Assembly (NCBI GenBank): GCA_963667075.1 | Contig: OY762938.1 | Span: 62,001-126,000, forward strand | Length of the DNA stretch: 64,000 bases | Direction of reading: 5' to 3' | Source: G963667075 sp963667075 | Lineage (GTDB): Bacteria; Pseudomonadota; Alphaproteobacteria; Micavibrionales; Micavibrionaceae | Shown here: in pieces, positions 46,509-55,895 of the stretch | Layout of the letters: each line of letters begins with the position of its first letter | How positions within the stretch are numbered: the stretch's first letter is position 1 | Translations under genes and position numbers: made by a program | Notes under the pieces: model-generated | What the model was told of the DNA's origin: nothing | Seen by the model: only the letters and a program-made list of their open reading frames with translations | Databases searched by the model: none

Positions 46509-47090
46509 ATGAAACTGACAGACACGGCCTGCAAGAACACAAAACCCAAGGAAAAGCCTTATAAAAAGGGGGATGGAGGCGGGTTATACCTGCTTGTGAA
46601 CCCGGACGGCTCAAAATACTGGCGCATGAAATACCGCTTTCTGGGCAAAGAGAAGCTTCTGGCCTTCGGTACATACCCCCTCATATCCCTTGCCGATGCC
46701 CGTGAAGAAAGGGAAAAAGCCAAAAAGCTGCTTGCTGGGGGTATCGACCCCGCAACCGCCAAAAAGGACGAAAAGAAAAAGATTTTCCGTAATGCCCAGA
46801 ACACCTTTAAGGCCGTGGCACTGGAATGGCATGAAAACCAGAAAGGCCGCTGGAGCGATAACCACACCAATAATGTCCTGCACCGGCTGGAACGCGATAT
46901 ATTCCCGTTTATCGGTACAGAGCCGATTACCACTATTGAAGCCCCTGACCTTCTGGATGTTTTGAGAAAGATTGAAAAACGCGGTGCGCTGGACATTGCA
47001 GGCCGGACACGGCAGATACCCTCCGGATATGGGAGGGTTATTAGGCTTGGGAACTGTTCAAAAGCAAGAACCCGCCAGAGATTATTGTGA
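46509..47090 (+). pseudogene. P4-type tyrosine integrase, N-terminal half only
   Basis: Starts MKLTDTACKNTKPKEKPYKKGDGGGLYLLV, the DUF4102 arm-binding domain, then a SAM-like domain (NTFKAVALEWHENQK). Similarity stops after RGALDIAGRTRQI near 47020, before the catalytic domain with the RHRY residues; the frame continues with unrelated residues to 47090. Clear GGGGG ribosome site. It cannot catalyse recombination. Confidence 0.8.
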
Positions 47091-47619
47091 AAGGTTGATC
47101 TTGGCGGCGGAATTGTCCGGTGAAGAACCAGAATTTCCTAGTCCTTGGGAATGTTGTCCGTTTATAACCACACCTGTAGGGCTGTTCTGGAAGCTATTGG
47201 CGGATGATTATGAACCTTTGAACCAGTACCTTCAAAACAAACAGGCAAGGTATGAAAATGTTATTGCCGTTTTAATCCTGCTTTCAAACAAGCCGGACTC
47301 TGAATATCAATCCAGTGATTGTATTGAAGCCGCGCTAAAACTTTCTTCCATGAGATTAGGAGTGCAAAAAGAGTTAATCCGCGAAATGGAACCTGATTTT
47401 AAAGCTGCCTTTAATCGAAGAAGGCAAAAAAGATTGAAGACAAAAGCCCAGAAGGAAGAGAAAGAGCGCAAAATTTTATCCGCTTATCAGGAATGTTGCG
47501 CTGAATTTGGTGAAGGAAACTTTCCCTACAAGGAAGTGGCGGCAAGAACAGCAATCCCGGAAAGCACCGTTTGCAAATATCTTAAAAATGCAGGCTTCGG
47601 CAGATACAAATCCAAATAA
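47029..47619 (+). CDS. Hypothetical island protein with C-terminal HTH
   Basis: About 196 residues from the ATG at 47029; an earlier ATG at 46972 lies inside integrase sequence. The C-terminal segment VAARTAIPESTVCKYLKNAG looks like a helix-turn-helix after a Lys-rich helix (RRRQKRLKTKAQKEEKERK). The N-terminal part is unrecognised. Probably an island regulator or replication accessory protein. The 5' end may be chimeric because it overlaps the integrase breakpoint. Confidence 0.45.
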   Translation: MGGLLGLGTVQKQEPARDYCERLILAAELSGEEPEFPSPWECCPFITTPVGLFWKLLADDYEPLNQYLQNKQARYENVIAVLILLSNKPDSEYQSSDCIEAALKLSSMRLGVQKELIREMEPDFKAAFNRRRQKRLKTKAQKEEKERKILSAYQECCAEFGEGNFPYKEVAARTAIPESTVCKYLKNAGFGRYKSK

Positions 47620-47757
47620 TTTTCTCATTTTTCAACGATGAAATTTCATTTTTGAGAAGCGAAAAATCCCAATGTAGAAGCTAAATTCTAATGCCTCTTA
47701 AATTGAATACAGCGAACGCACGGTGTGTTCGCATGTAACCAGATAAGAGGTTTTAAC

Positions 47758-47952
47758 ATGACACAACTTTCTCTATCCATCGAAGAAGCCCGCGCCGCGA
47801 CCGGCTTGGGCAGAACGAAACTCTATCAGCTCATAAACTCCGGCGAATTGAAGGCGCGGAAGATCGGCAAACGGACAATCATCCTGAAAGACGATCTGGA
47901 GGCGTTTTTGAACAACCTTCAATCCTATGCCTCTGAAAATGCGGAGGTGTGA
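47758..47952 (+). CDS. Excisionase/AlpA-like helix-turn-helix protein
   Basis: 64 residues from MTQLSLSIEEARAATGLG at 47758, with AAGAGG 9 nt upstream. A MerR-like DNA-binding fold (GRTKLYQLINSGELKARKIGKRTIIL) is typical of excisionases and AlpA regulators of P4-like islands. The stop is followed at once by the primase fragment. Confidence 0.78.
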   Translation: MTQLSLSIEEARAATGLGRTKLYQLINSGELKARKIGKRTIILKDDLEAFLNNLQSYASENAEV

Positions 47953-47954
47953 TA

Positions 47955-48320
47955 ATGACGGCTCAAAAGAAAAGCCCCAGCGGTGGCGACCGCATCGGGG
48001 CTAAAAAATTTCGACACCCTCAGCGTACCAATTCTTTCATATGCCCGCAAGATGAAGTCCAGGACTTTAAAACGGCTCTGGATAAGGCGGGGTTATCGAC
48101 CAAAGACAAAATCATGCCGGACGGCAAGCTGCACCGCTTCCATGTGAACGGCGATACCAACGGCAGTAAAAACGGCTGGTATGTTCTGTTTGGTGACGGT
48201 ATTCCCGCCGGAAGCTTTGGAAGCTGGAAAACGGGCGATAAAGGCAAATGGTGTGCAAAAGCCGACCATGACCTGACCCCTGCCCAGCGCGAAGAAAATC
48301 CGCCCATGTTATACTGCTAA
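47955..48320 (+). pseudogene. N-terminal fragment of phage/satellite-type primase
   Basis: 121 codons. The ATG at 47955 has GGAGG 7 nt upstream. RFHVNGDTNGSKNGWYVLFGDGIPAGSFGSWKTG is the characteristic N-terminus of P4-alpha/TOPRIM-type primase-helicases, which are normally several hundred residues long. The frame ends right after LTPAQREENPPMLYC, so the primase and helicase cores are missing. Confidence 0.75.
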
Positions 48321-48972
48321 GATGAAAATGTTACGCCGCCTGCTACGGGAGCATGACAGTTTTTTGGAAGAACTAACCTGAGTTTTTTGACACGATAAAA
48401 AGCGCCGTTTGTTTGGTGTCATTCTGCTTCCTCTACAGGGCTTTGCTCTGTGTCCTCTGCTTCTTCATGCAACTCATATTTGCTTTGGATAGATTCTTTG
48501 ACAAATTCTGCGTCGAAAATAAACTGCACATCTTTTGGTTTGTCCTTAAAGCAAATGATAGTGTTAGAACTTCTGGGTTTGCGAATTGTATTGATTTGAC
48601 CGCCTGTGACAGTGGTTGTGGCCGAACCATAGCTAGAACCCCTATATGTGCCATATGAACCATAGCTGTTAAGCGTACCAAAAGTATTAACATTTCCCGT
48701 TGTGTGTGCTTGCACTGGAGTTTGGTAATATGAGGTTTTCTCCGTGTTTTGGCTGTCCATAAGGGCAAAGTATCTGTAGCCATTTTCAAGAGTTGTTTCC
48801 GCGCTTCTTAATAAAGCAAAATCTGATGCCCTTTCAGAACTGGTATAACCGTTTCCTTTGAAATTGACTTGAAAAACATTTTCGGAAAGCTGCGTTTCTG
48901 AAAAACCGCCGGTTAAACCTTGTGATTGATATGGCGTTGCGCACCCGGTTAAAAAAAGAAGGCAAAATAATA

Positions 48973-49813
48973 GATACTGTTAGCTAATTATTGATTTTAT
49001 GATAGACTCATGATGAAAGGGGATTTCATCATGAGCAAACGTCATTATCCGATTACAGAAGAATTTTTTTACAATCAAATCAACCCATTGATCTTAAGTC
49101 ATTATTCAAAAGCCGGTCGACCTCAAACAATCAGTAATTATCAGGTGTTTTGTGCGATGTTGTATGTCTTGCGCACCGGTGTTTCGTGGCGTGATTTACC
49201 AGAATGCTACGGTTATTGGCATACAGTTTATTTGCGCTTTAAGAAAGGCAGTGATCGCGGGGTATGGTGGAATGTATTGCTGAAATTACAACAGAAAAAG
49301 AGGTTGAGTATGAATGTGGTTATGCTTGATTCCACGACGATTGACGTGCATCGACACGGCGGCGGCTTAAAAGGGGGCAGCAGAGCAAAGGCCTAAGTGT
49401 TGCGGGGATCACAACAAAACTTCATCTTGTTCAAACACTTGAAGGCCATATCATTGATGGCTTTATAACGGGTGGAAACGTCCACGATGTCAGCGTTGCC
49501 CAAGAGGCGTTTGAGAATGTTTTCGGTTGTTTTGTTCTGGCTGATATGGGATACGATTCCGATGCCTTCCGCGATTTTCTAAGATCACAAAACAACGAGC
49601 CTGTTATCCCCGGACGAAAAAACAGGATCGTTAAAATAGAGTATGATAAAGCCTTGTACGGTCATCGAAAATACATCGAAATATTATTTGGTAAACTCAA
49701 AGAAAACAAAAGAATTGATACAAGATTTGATAAACACGACCACGTCTTCTTGGCCTTCGTCGCTATCGCCCTTATCAAGAATATTCTTAATCTCATAATT
49801 AGCTAACAGTGTC
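48973..49813 (+). mobile_element. IS5-family insertion sequence, complete
   Basis: 841 bp with ends GATACTGTTAGCTAATTAT and the complement of ATAATTAGCTAACAGTGTC (one mismatch, 16 bp perfect core). It is flanked by TA on both sides (or TAATA). It carries the transposase at 49010-49806 and interrupts a lipoprotein gene between codons 5 and 6. Confidence 0.85.
49010..49806 (+). CDS. IS5-family transposase in two frames
   Basis: Frame 1 is 49010-49396 (start MSKRHYPIT at 49031 also possible) with Asp in VVMLDSTTIDVHRHGGG. Frame 2 continues from about 49370 to 49806 (SKGLSVAGITTKLHL, Asp in LADMGYDSDAF, Glu in YIEILFGKLKENKRI). The switch lies at AAAAGGGGG (49367-49377 region) and needs a -1 shift, either programmed or a one-base loss from the G run. 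All DDE residues are present. Confidence 0.8.
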
Positions 49814-49879
49814 TAATAATTTTCTCATAGTAAAATTCCTCTTCATAATAGCTTTCCCTCCACTAAAACCGCTTCCATC

Positions 49880-50119
49880 TTATCTACCTCCAAATATCGC
49901 GTAAACTAAAAGCGCAATGGCAAGAGCGATCAATGGCCATACATACATGGCGATCACAGACGCGATAAATGCAAAAAAACCGCCAATAAAAAATCCGGCA
50001 GGGATACCTAAAAACCAACCGTATTGACCGGTTGCATAGATAATGCAGCCTATCCACACAATCAAAAAAACCGGAACACCAAACCACACTCCGATAGAGG
50101 TATATTCTTCTAAATCCAT
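49880..50119 (-). CDS. Small multi-pass membrane protein
   Basis: 79 residues from MDLEEYTSIGVWFGVPV at 50119 (GGA upstream); a start at 50149 would fall next to the leader terminator. Three hydrophobic helices (GVPVFLIVWIGCIIYA, FLGIPAGFFIGGFFAFIASVI, WPLIALAIALLVYAIF). It sits directly after a two-terminator leader, as immunity-controlled genes do in P4/P1-type elements. Function unknown. Confidence 0.55.
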   Translation of the reverse strand: MDLEEYTSIGVWFGVPVFLIVWIGCIIYATGQYGWFLGIPAGFFIGGFFAFIASVIAMYVWPLIALAIALLVYAIFGGR

Positions 50120-50139
50120 TTTTTCCAAGATTCCCATAT

Positions 50140-50436
50140 AAAAAATCACCAGAAGTTGTTCTTCTTCTGGTGACCGGGAGTTTCAAAGCTGCACTACGAC
50201 AACCGCGACAATCTTTGGCCGCGAGGCTTGGACATACATTGCCGCCCCCCGGTCATAGACCGAGAAGCGACGTTTAACGGAACGCCATCCGCGTAGTGTG
50301 AGGTTTGAAAGCCCCAGCCCGTCCAAAAAGAAGGACAGACATACCTTGTTTTTATAGAAACGCTGTGTAAAATACAACGCTGAATAACACTGAATTGTTA
50401 TGAACAAAAAAGCCCCTGACTTTTTAATCAGGGGGT
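50140..50436 (-). ncRNA. C4/P4-immunity-like leader RNA with tandem terminators
   Basis: Minus-strand order: terminator CCCCTGA/TCAGGGG with U6 (50406-50435); a segment 50292-50315 (CGTAGTGTGAGGTTTGAAAG as read on plus) that is the imperfect inverse (19 of 23) of 50176-50198; a small hairpin CGGTC-ATA-GACCG between; then a perfect terminator TCACCAGAAG/CTTCTGGTGA with U6 (50146-50173). No credible protein. This resembles phage C4 antisense RNA or P4 CI leaders (from memory; not verified). Confidence 0.5.
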
Positions 50437-50622
50437 ATAAATGGGGATAGCCCCTCTAATCGAATTGCAGATTTCTTTTATATCAGAGATAGTTAGCGCT
50501 TTGTTTCGATAGGGGCCCGTTCCATTATTTATTTGCAATTTCCATACAATTTTCTTGCTTTTGTTTTTATATTATTTTAAATAATTCTCTATCATGTATA
50601 ATTATGTAACTCTGGAGAGACA

Positions 50623-51045
50623 ATGACTGAGAAGGAAGAAAAACTTCGTGCTATTTTTATGGATATTGTAAGACCTGCTTATCCGAACGTAACACCGGAA
50701 AATGTCGTTATAGACGAACGCATTCGCGAATCAAAAGCCACAGACATCCTTGATGCACTGCATGAAAATTTACAGAATCTGATCCAGCAGTTGGATGTGT
50801 TCACCATCACAGGAAAAGAAATAAGTACAAATGCCGATACATACATAAAATTTGAGGGTATGGACATAACCCACGAGACTATGAAAAGTTTAAGAGACGA
50901 ACTTGCTGACGCCACAGGCTATCATGTCGCCTACGGTAGTTCTTTCCTGCAATTTTGCGGAAACGCAAAAACGCTTTTAGAAAAAGCAGATGCACCTAGC
51001 TTTACGCATTTTCTGCAACAAGCCATTGCCCCTGAAATGAAGTAG
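50623..51045 (+). CDS. Hypothetical cytoplasmic protein
   Basis: 140 residues (MTEKEEKLRAIFMDIVRPAYPNVTPENVVIDERI...), helical, with no signal peptide and no recognised domain. SD GGAGAG before the ATG and a -10-like TATAAT at 50597-50602. It is divergent from the C4-like leader and ends 87 bp before tRNA-Asn. It may belong to the tRNA-Cys island or to the core. Confidence 0.5.
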   Translation: MTEKEEKLRAIFMDIVRPAYPNVTPENVVIDERIRESKATDILDALHENLQNLIQQLDVFTITGKEISTNADTYIKFEGMDITHETMKSLRDELADATGYHVAYGSSFLQFCGNAKTLLEKADAPSFTHFLQQAIAPEMK

Positions 51046-51132
51046 GTGAAAAGGATACATGCGGATATCGTAAAAATCCTGAAATAATAGGGTTGACAGA
51101 GCCCGTATATCAGTATAAAAATCCCACCTCGT

Positions 51133-51207
51133 TCCCCGGTAGCTCAGTGGTAGAGCAATCGGCTGTTAACCGATCGGTCGCTGGTTCGAATCCGGCCCGG
51201 GGAGCCA
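51133..51207 (+). tRNA. tRNA-Asn (GTT)
   Basis: 75-nt cloverleaf: acceptor TCCCCGG/CCGGGGA, anticodon GTT in CTGTTAA, T-loop TTCGAAT and encoded CCA. Integrase remnants begin 167 bp downstream, so it was likely a second island attachment site. Confidence 0.94.
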
Positions 51208-51330
51208 CTATCTTTTTCCAAGAAAATCTCATAAACTCCAAAAACGTTAGATTTTCTGCGTACTTTAAAGGATTTTAAATCCCAAAATGTCCAGAATGAT
51301 TTAGCCAAATCCAGCCTCATTTCCGGTTTA

Positions 51331-51373
51331 TTTTCCGGTACGAGGAAGTTTTGGAAAAGGAGGTACCGGAAAA
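51331..51373 (+). promoter_or_regulatory. Hairpin spanning the ribosome site of a lost integrase
   Basis: TTTTCCGGTAC (51331-51341) pairs perfectly with GTACCGGAAAA (51363-51373). The ideal ribosome site AAGGAGGT (51357-51364) lies at the base of the second arm, just before ATG 51374, so folding would partly hide it. Confidence 0.5.
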
Positions 51374-51573
51374 ATGAATTTAAAGATGTTGACGCACTTA
51401 GCGTATAAAAATGCCCCCAGAGCTATACGAATAGAGATTACACTTCCGATGTTGGGGACGCTTTAGCCGTTCGCCGCGTCAAACACCAACCAGCCTTACA
51501 ACCGCATGAAATACCCGAATTTTTAACCGCACTGGAAAGAAATGAAGCCAGCCTCTTTCCCCAAACCCGCTTA
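51374..51573 (+). pseudogene. Integrase remnant: start joined out of frame to catalytic region
   Basis: ATG 51374 reads MNLKMLTHLAYKNA, the N-terminal arm of a tyrosine integrase. At AATGCCC (51410) it joins, out of frame, a 164-bp copy of integrase catalytic-domain DNA that recurs at 54127-54290. The join point AATGCC suggests a microhomology deletion. The copy ends at the IS630 insertion. Confidence 0.65.
51410..51573 (+). repeat. 164-bp direct repeat, copy A
   Basis: Identical to 54127-54290 except one base (AGCCAGC here, AGCCCGC in copy B). The two copies bracket IS630 and the unknown membrane-protein gene. Confidence 0.85.
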
Positions 51574-52476
51574 TAGCCAAGCCCATAATTACTTGAACGG
51601 ATTAAGGAATCTGCTATATTTTTGGCATGAGATGTTCATCAGATTTGCGCGAACGGGTTATAGCGTTTGTAAGGGGCGGCGGAAGCAAGGCTGAAGCGGC
51701 TGAGAGGTTCAAGGTATCGCGAGGGAGCATATACAACTGGCTCAAGAGCGAGGATATATCATCATACAAGCGTCCAGGCCCCAAAGGGGCGCGCAAGCTT
51801 GATCTGAAGGAGCTGGACGCTCATGTTCAGGCCTTTGACGATATGACGCAAGCCGAACGCGCCCGGCATTTCGGGGTTTCCCGCCATTGCGTATGGTATA
51901 ATCTTCGCAGGCTCAGGATCAGCCGTAAAAAAAATGACGCGTTACAAGCAGCGCGACAATATGAAAAGGAAGACGTTTCTCCGTCTTCGTGAACGATATA
52001 GACGGCGCGGATATTCCTTCATTTATCTGGATGAGTGCGGCTTCGCTCTGGAAGCGGCAAGACTGTACGGCTATGCCCCGAAAGGCGTGCGCGTTTACGG
52101 GGAAATCTCCGGACACAAACGCCCAAGAACATCTCTTCTTGCCGTCCGCATGCCGGAGGGAGCCTTGCAGGCAACCCAGCTATGGGAGGGAACCTGTAAC
52201 GCCGACATCTTCAATGACTGGCTCGAACACCGCCTTGGGCCTTACTTGCGCCCGCATCATGTCGTGGTTCTTGATAACGCGGCATTTCACAAATCTTCCA
52301 GAACAAGGGATATTATCGAAGCCACGGGAGCAAAATGCCTGTATCTTCCGCCTTACTCTCCCGACCTCAATCCCATAGAGCACGACTTCGCTGCCCTCAA
52401 GAAAGTCAGGGAATTCAATCATGAAAAACCCATCGACGAAATTATCAGAATGTATAAATAATTATGGGCTTGGCTA
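51574..52476 (+). mobile_element. IS630-family element, complete
   Basis: 903 bp with perfect 18-bp ends TAGCCAAGCCCATAATTA and its inverse, and TA duplicated on both sides (51572-51573, 52477-52478). It was inserted at the very end of direct repeat copy A. Confidence 0.85.
51627..52461 (+). CDS. IS630-family transposase in two overlapping frames
   Basis: Frame 1 (51627-51992) is the helix-turn-helix half (KAEAAERFKVSRGSIYNWLK). Frame 2 (51934-52461) is the DDE half: Asp in FIYLDECGFAL, Asp in VVVLDNAAFHKS, Glu in PYSPDLNPIEHDFA. They overlap at an eight-A run (51927-51934), the usual place for recoding in this family. All catalytic residues are intact. Confidence 0.85.
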
Positions 52477-52575
52477 TAGTTCATAATTCCAGCCAAAAAG
52501 GGAAGATTTTTAAGTTAAAATATGGGAAGCTGTATGCAAATATTTTCTACCACGAAGGTAAGCTGGTTTTATATA

Positions 52576-53994
52576 ATGAAATTTCTATTCACATCATTAA
52601 CGTTTTGGGTCTTATTGTTGTCAGGGCTTTTTATGTTGGCACAATGGATACCTTATACGGGTGTCCTTTTGATGATGATGCAGGCACACGTGTTGGCGGG
52701 TATGATACCGCACTTCGTTGCAATAGCGCTATTTCTTGATTTCCTGATTAAAAGAGCGCCCAAGGCTTTGCTTGTAATTCCTATTTTGCCCTACTGCGTT
52801 TATTTTTATTATTACTTTGCTGAACAACAAACGATTAAAAACATTGAAGCTTCTATACGTGAAGGAAATCCATCTTATATTATCGCTTATAATCCAGATA
52901 CACACGCTCTGCTTCCTAGCGGAATTGGGATAAGTTATAAAATCCCTGTAATTTTCTCTGTAAATAATAATTTTCCCGAAGGTTATATGTCTCAACGATT
53001 AGCTACGCAGGAATTATGTCAGAAAGCTAGGAATAATAAAGAGTGGAGGCGGGCATGGCCGGTAAATTGGTACAGATATGGAAGGGGTGGTTTTACAAAA
53101 CGGTTTAAAAATGTATGCCGCTTTGAAATGCCTGAAACGCCGACAAAGCAGCTTTTGAAGGTGGTAACAAAAGAGGATAAAGCAAAAGGCGAGAAGCTCA
53201 GAAAAACAGTTTACAGCTTCTTTCTGGATGATAAGCCTCTTGGTGAATATACTGCGGCCACGTACGCAGCTTTACCGAGCTTTCCAAACTTTGTCATCGG
53301 ATGCTTTTTAAATAGCGCAGCACCATCATGGGATTGTTTTTTCAATATTGCACGTGAGAAGCATGCTTTAAATGTATTTCCTTCGGATGGCGGTTTTGAT
53401 GTTCAAGATAACTCAGTCGTGGCAAAGCTTTTGGGGATTGAGAAATACACAGAACAAGAGTTGAGAAACTTCACAGACTATCCAGAAGCTAAAGAAATAC
53501 TAAGCGCTATCATAGAAAAAAAGGCAAATGAAACTCCTGCTGATTTTGATGAGTGGGGCCTGCGAAAGGATGGGCCATATCAGCCTGCAATATCTGAACG
53601 GCAAGGGTATCCAAGCTTTTCTGGTATCGTATTTCATGGGAACAAAGGTGGTCCATTTCGTAACTTCATAAAGGAGCATGAAGGTCGGATTGTTTATCTG
53701 GACATAGAGGCAAAGCCAAACGCGAAGAAATTTGGCTTCACCAATTATGGAGTATGTAAAGCTGGGGAACAGTGTAATGGTAGAACTGACAACTCTTACC
53801 AGTTAAAAAATGAAGATGGTAGTAGACATTTTTTTGAGGAAGAGGGAAAATTTAAGGGCTTTTTCTTGGTCGGTGCTGAAACCTTGTTCGAGAATAAATA
53901 CAACAAAGGCGACAATGATACGATTACCGTACTGACTTTTATGTCCCCTAAAAATCTGGATGATGAAGCAATTGAGAAGCCTGAGGAAGAATAA
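52576..53994 (+). CDS. Membrane-anchored protein of unknown function (island cargo)
   Basis: About 472 residues from MKFLFTSLTFWVLLLSGLF at 52576; ATG 52522 adds an unlikely leader. Three N-terminal hydrophobic segments (to about residue 90) are followed by a ~380-residue soluble domain with no motif I recognise (FVIGCFLNSAAPSWDCFFNIAREKHALNVF; GFTNYGVCKAGEQCNG) and an acidic tail. There is no obvious SD, and codon use looks more AT-rich than the core. It is the only intact non-transposon gene between the 164-bp repeats. Confidence 0.6.
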   Translation: MKFLFTSLTFWVLLLSGLFMLAQWIPYTGVLLMMMQAHVLAGMIPHFVAIALFLDFLIKRAPKALLVIPILPYCVYFYYYFAEQQTIKNIEASIREGNPSYIIAYNPDTHALLPSGIGISYKIPVIFSVNNNFPEGYMSQRLATQELCQKARNNKEWRRAWPVNWYRYGRGGFTKRFKNVCRFEMPETPTKQLLKVVTKEDKAKGEKLRKTVYSFFLDDKPLGEYTAATYAALPSFPNFVIGCFLNSAAPSWDCFFNIAREKHALNVFPSDGGFDVQDNSVVAKLLGIEKYTEQELRNFTDYPEAKEILSAIIEKKANETPADFDEWGLRKDGPYQPAISERQGYPSFSGIVFHGNKGGPFRNFIKEHEGRIVYLDIEAKPNAKKFGFTNYGVCKAGEQCNGRTDNSYQLKNEDGSRHFFEEEGKFKGFFLVGAETLFENKYNKGDNDTITVLTFMSPKNLDDEAIEKPEEE

Positions 53995-54113
53995 CCGGGA
54001 GCCGAACCAGCGACCATATTATTAACAAGTCAGAAAAACCTATATTCTTTGTGCCATTTGGGCCGGTATTGTCTTGTAAATGAACAGTACATCTTGATAA
54101 TGATGCGTTCGTA

Positions 54114-54578
54114 ATGTATCAAAACGAATGCCCCCAGAGCTATACGAATAGAGATTACACTTCCGATGTTGGGGACGCTTTAGCCGTTCGCCGCGTCAAA
54201 CACCAACCAGCCTTACAACCGCATGAAATACCCGAATTTTTAACCGCACTGGAAAGAAATGAAGCCCGCCTCTTTCCCCAAACCCGCTTAGCCCTACAAA
54301 TGCTCGCATTAACCTTCGTACGCCCTATAGAACTCGCAGCCGCCGAATGGTCGGAATTTGACTTCAATGATAACCGTTGGCTCATCCCTGCCGAGAAAAT
54401 GAAAATGGGATTTGACCACGTTGTCCCCTTGGCAAGCCAGACTCTCGAAATTCTGCACGAAATGAAAAAAACAAACGGGAATCGGCAATACGTATTCACG
54501 AAACAAACCAATCCCCGAGCACGCATGGCGCGGCCCCCCAATACCAGTCTTGGCCGCGCTTATGAACTAAACGCTTAA
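54114..54578 (+). pseudogene. Tyrosine integrase catalytic-domain fragment
   Basis: Reads CPQSYTNRDYTSDVGDALAVRRVKH..., then ALQMLALTFVRPIELAAAEWSEFD with the first catalytic Arg, then DHVVPLASQTLEILHEM. It stops after NTSLGRAYELNA, before the HxR and catalytic Tyr segment. The 5' part is the second copy of the 164-bp repeat. The N-terminal half is represented only by the remnant at 51374. Confidence 0.78.
54127..54290 (+). repeat. 164-bp direct repeat, copy B
   Basis: In the original integrase reading frame, so copy A is probably the derived one. One mismatch to 51410-51573. Confidence 0.85.
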
Positions 54579-54581
54579 TAG

Positions 54582-55895
54582 CTAGTCCCTCTTCATTTTT
54601 ATTGCATTAAGATGATCTATGACTTTCTCTGAAAATTCGGACATCTTTTGATATTCTTCCAAGGCCCCGGATAAATCACCTCTGGCAAACAGATCTGCCA
54701 CCTTCTTGCCATGATCATGCACAGCGGCATGAGGTTTCTCTAGATCAATAAAATCGCGAAGATTCGTTATGGATGTATCCTTTTGCGCATTATACCACTT
54801 ACCCAGACGGCAATGATGATGATCTGACAATTCATCTGAAGTGATGTTGGAACGCCCCACCAGCATGGCTGCCAGATTTTTCTTCCATGAGACATGATCT
54901 GACCGGGCAAAATCCATAACAGAATCAGGAATGTCCATCTGCGCATATTTTTCCAAACGACTGTCAATTTGTTTAGCCGATTTCGTCGAGACATCGACAG
55001 CCCTGTTCGCATTTTCAAGAGACAAATCCGTTCTGTGCTTAATAACATCCACGCTTCTTGCAATCTCATCAATGGCAGAGGCCTGTTCCGTCACGCTAGC
55101 CGCTGTAATAGACATAGCTTCAGTGACATTGGACACACTTTCAACGACATGGGAAATTTCCTCCCCGGCCTTATAGATACTGCCTTTGCCGCATTCCACC
55201 TGTTCCACCGAGTTTTTCATTGCCCCAGAGACATCTTTCATCCCCTGCATAATCGCATTTATTTTGTGCAAAATATCATCTGTTGCCTTAGAGGTTTCAC
55301 CGGCCAGTCCTTTAACTTCAGACGCCACAACAGCAAAGCCCTTTCCGGCCGCCCCAGCCCTCGCCGCTTCAATCGTCGCATTCAAGGCCAGCAGATTTGT
55401 TTGTTTTGCAATAGCTTCAATCGTCCCCAGAATTTCAGTGATAGCATCCACAGCATCAGAAAGCGTAGAAAGTTTATCATTCGCATCATTCACCGTTGAA
55501 GCAATGTTCTCAACGCTTTGGATAGACTCTTCAACAGCATTTTGGCCGTTTCTGACAAACTCCTCAGCCGACCGAACGGCGGCAAGCACACCTTCACTGG
55601 AGTGTGAAATTTCTCTTATCGTTGCACCAAGCTCTTCCATAGCTGATGCAATAGAGCCTGTATTCTGTGATATTTCTTTAACATCCCCCGTTACAAAAGA
55701 AACAGAGGCCAGCACTTCACTGGACCCAACAGACAGGTCAACGGTATATTCCAGGTCTTCATGTTTCTCACGGGTTATTTTTTCACACAATTCAATCAAA
55801 GCAGCCGAAAAAGGATCATCAGCAGATAATCCCACACAGGCTTTTCCAGCTATCAGATTTTTAATAGAATCCAAGTATTTTTCTTGCTCAGGCAT
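54582..55895 (-). CDS. Cytoplasmic methyl-accepting chemotaxis protein with CZB domain
   Basis: 437 residues, no membrane segments. The signalling hairpin with the conserved tip ([40 protein letters not shown]) is central. The C-terminal chemoreceptor zinc-binding domain is about 330-432: [30 protein letters not shown] (His, Cys, His, His zinc ligands). Such soluble receptors sense zinc or hypochlorite-type signals. It is a single gene next to the island. Confidence 0.9.
   Translation of the reverse strand: MPEQEKYLDSIKNLIAGKACVGLSADDPFSAALIELCEKITREKHEDLEYTVDLSVGSSEVLASVSFVTGDVKEISQNTGSIASAMEELGATIREISHSSEGVLAAVRSAEEFVRNGQNAVEESIQSVENIASTVNDANDKLSTLSDAVDAITEILGTIEAIAKQTNLLALNATIEAARAGAAGKGFAVVASEVKGLAGETSKATDDILHKINAIMQGMKDVSGAMKNSVEQVECGKGSIYKAGEEISHVVESVSNVTEAMSITAASVTEQASAIDEIARSVDVIKHRTDLSLENANRAVDVSTKSAKQIDSRLEKYAQMDIPDSVMDFARSDHVSWKKNLAAMLVGRSNITSDELSDHHHCRLGKWYNAQKDTSITNLRDFIDLEKPHAAVHDHGKKVADLFARGDLSGALEEYQKMSEFSEKVIDHLNAIKMKRD

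Larger units (their letters stand above)
48419..49828 (-). pseudogene. Lipoprotein gene split by an IS5 element
   Basis: The start ATGAGAAAATTATTA with SD AGAGGA is at 49814-49828. The rest is at 48419-48972. Removing the IS (48973-49813) and one TA restores an open frame of 188 residues beginning MRKLLLFCLLFLTGCATPYQ, a perfect lipobox (LTGC). The C-terminal half is Gly/Ser/Tyr-rich (GSYGTYRGSSYGSA) then acidic. It resembles the small CC0125/CC1285-type lipoproteins of Alphaproteobacteria (from memory). Currently inactive. Confidence 0.78.

Noticed and set aside
46972..47028. Longer start for the island HTH protein
   Set aside because: These codons are integrase sequence read in another frame.
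50183..50407. 74-codon minus-strand ORF in the C4-like region
   Set aside because: It spans the inverted repeat and lies between two terminators; a structured RNA explains the sequence better.
54003..54015. 13-nt inverse match to the T-arm of tRNA-Asn, considered as an attachment-site remnant
   Set aside because: Too short, inverted, and does not continue into the acceptor end; could be chance.
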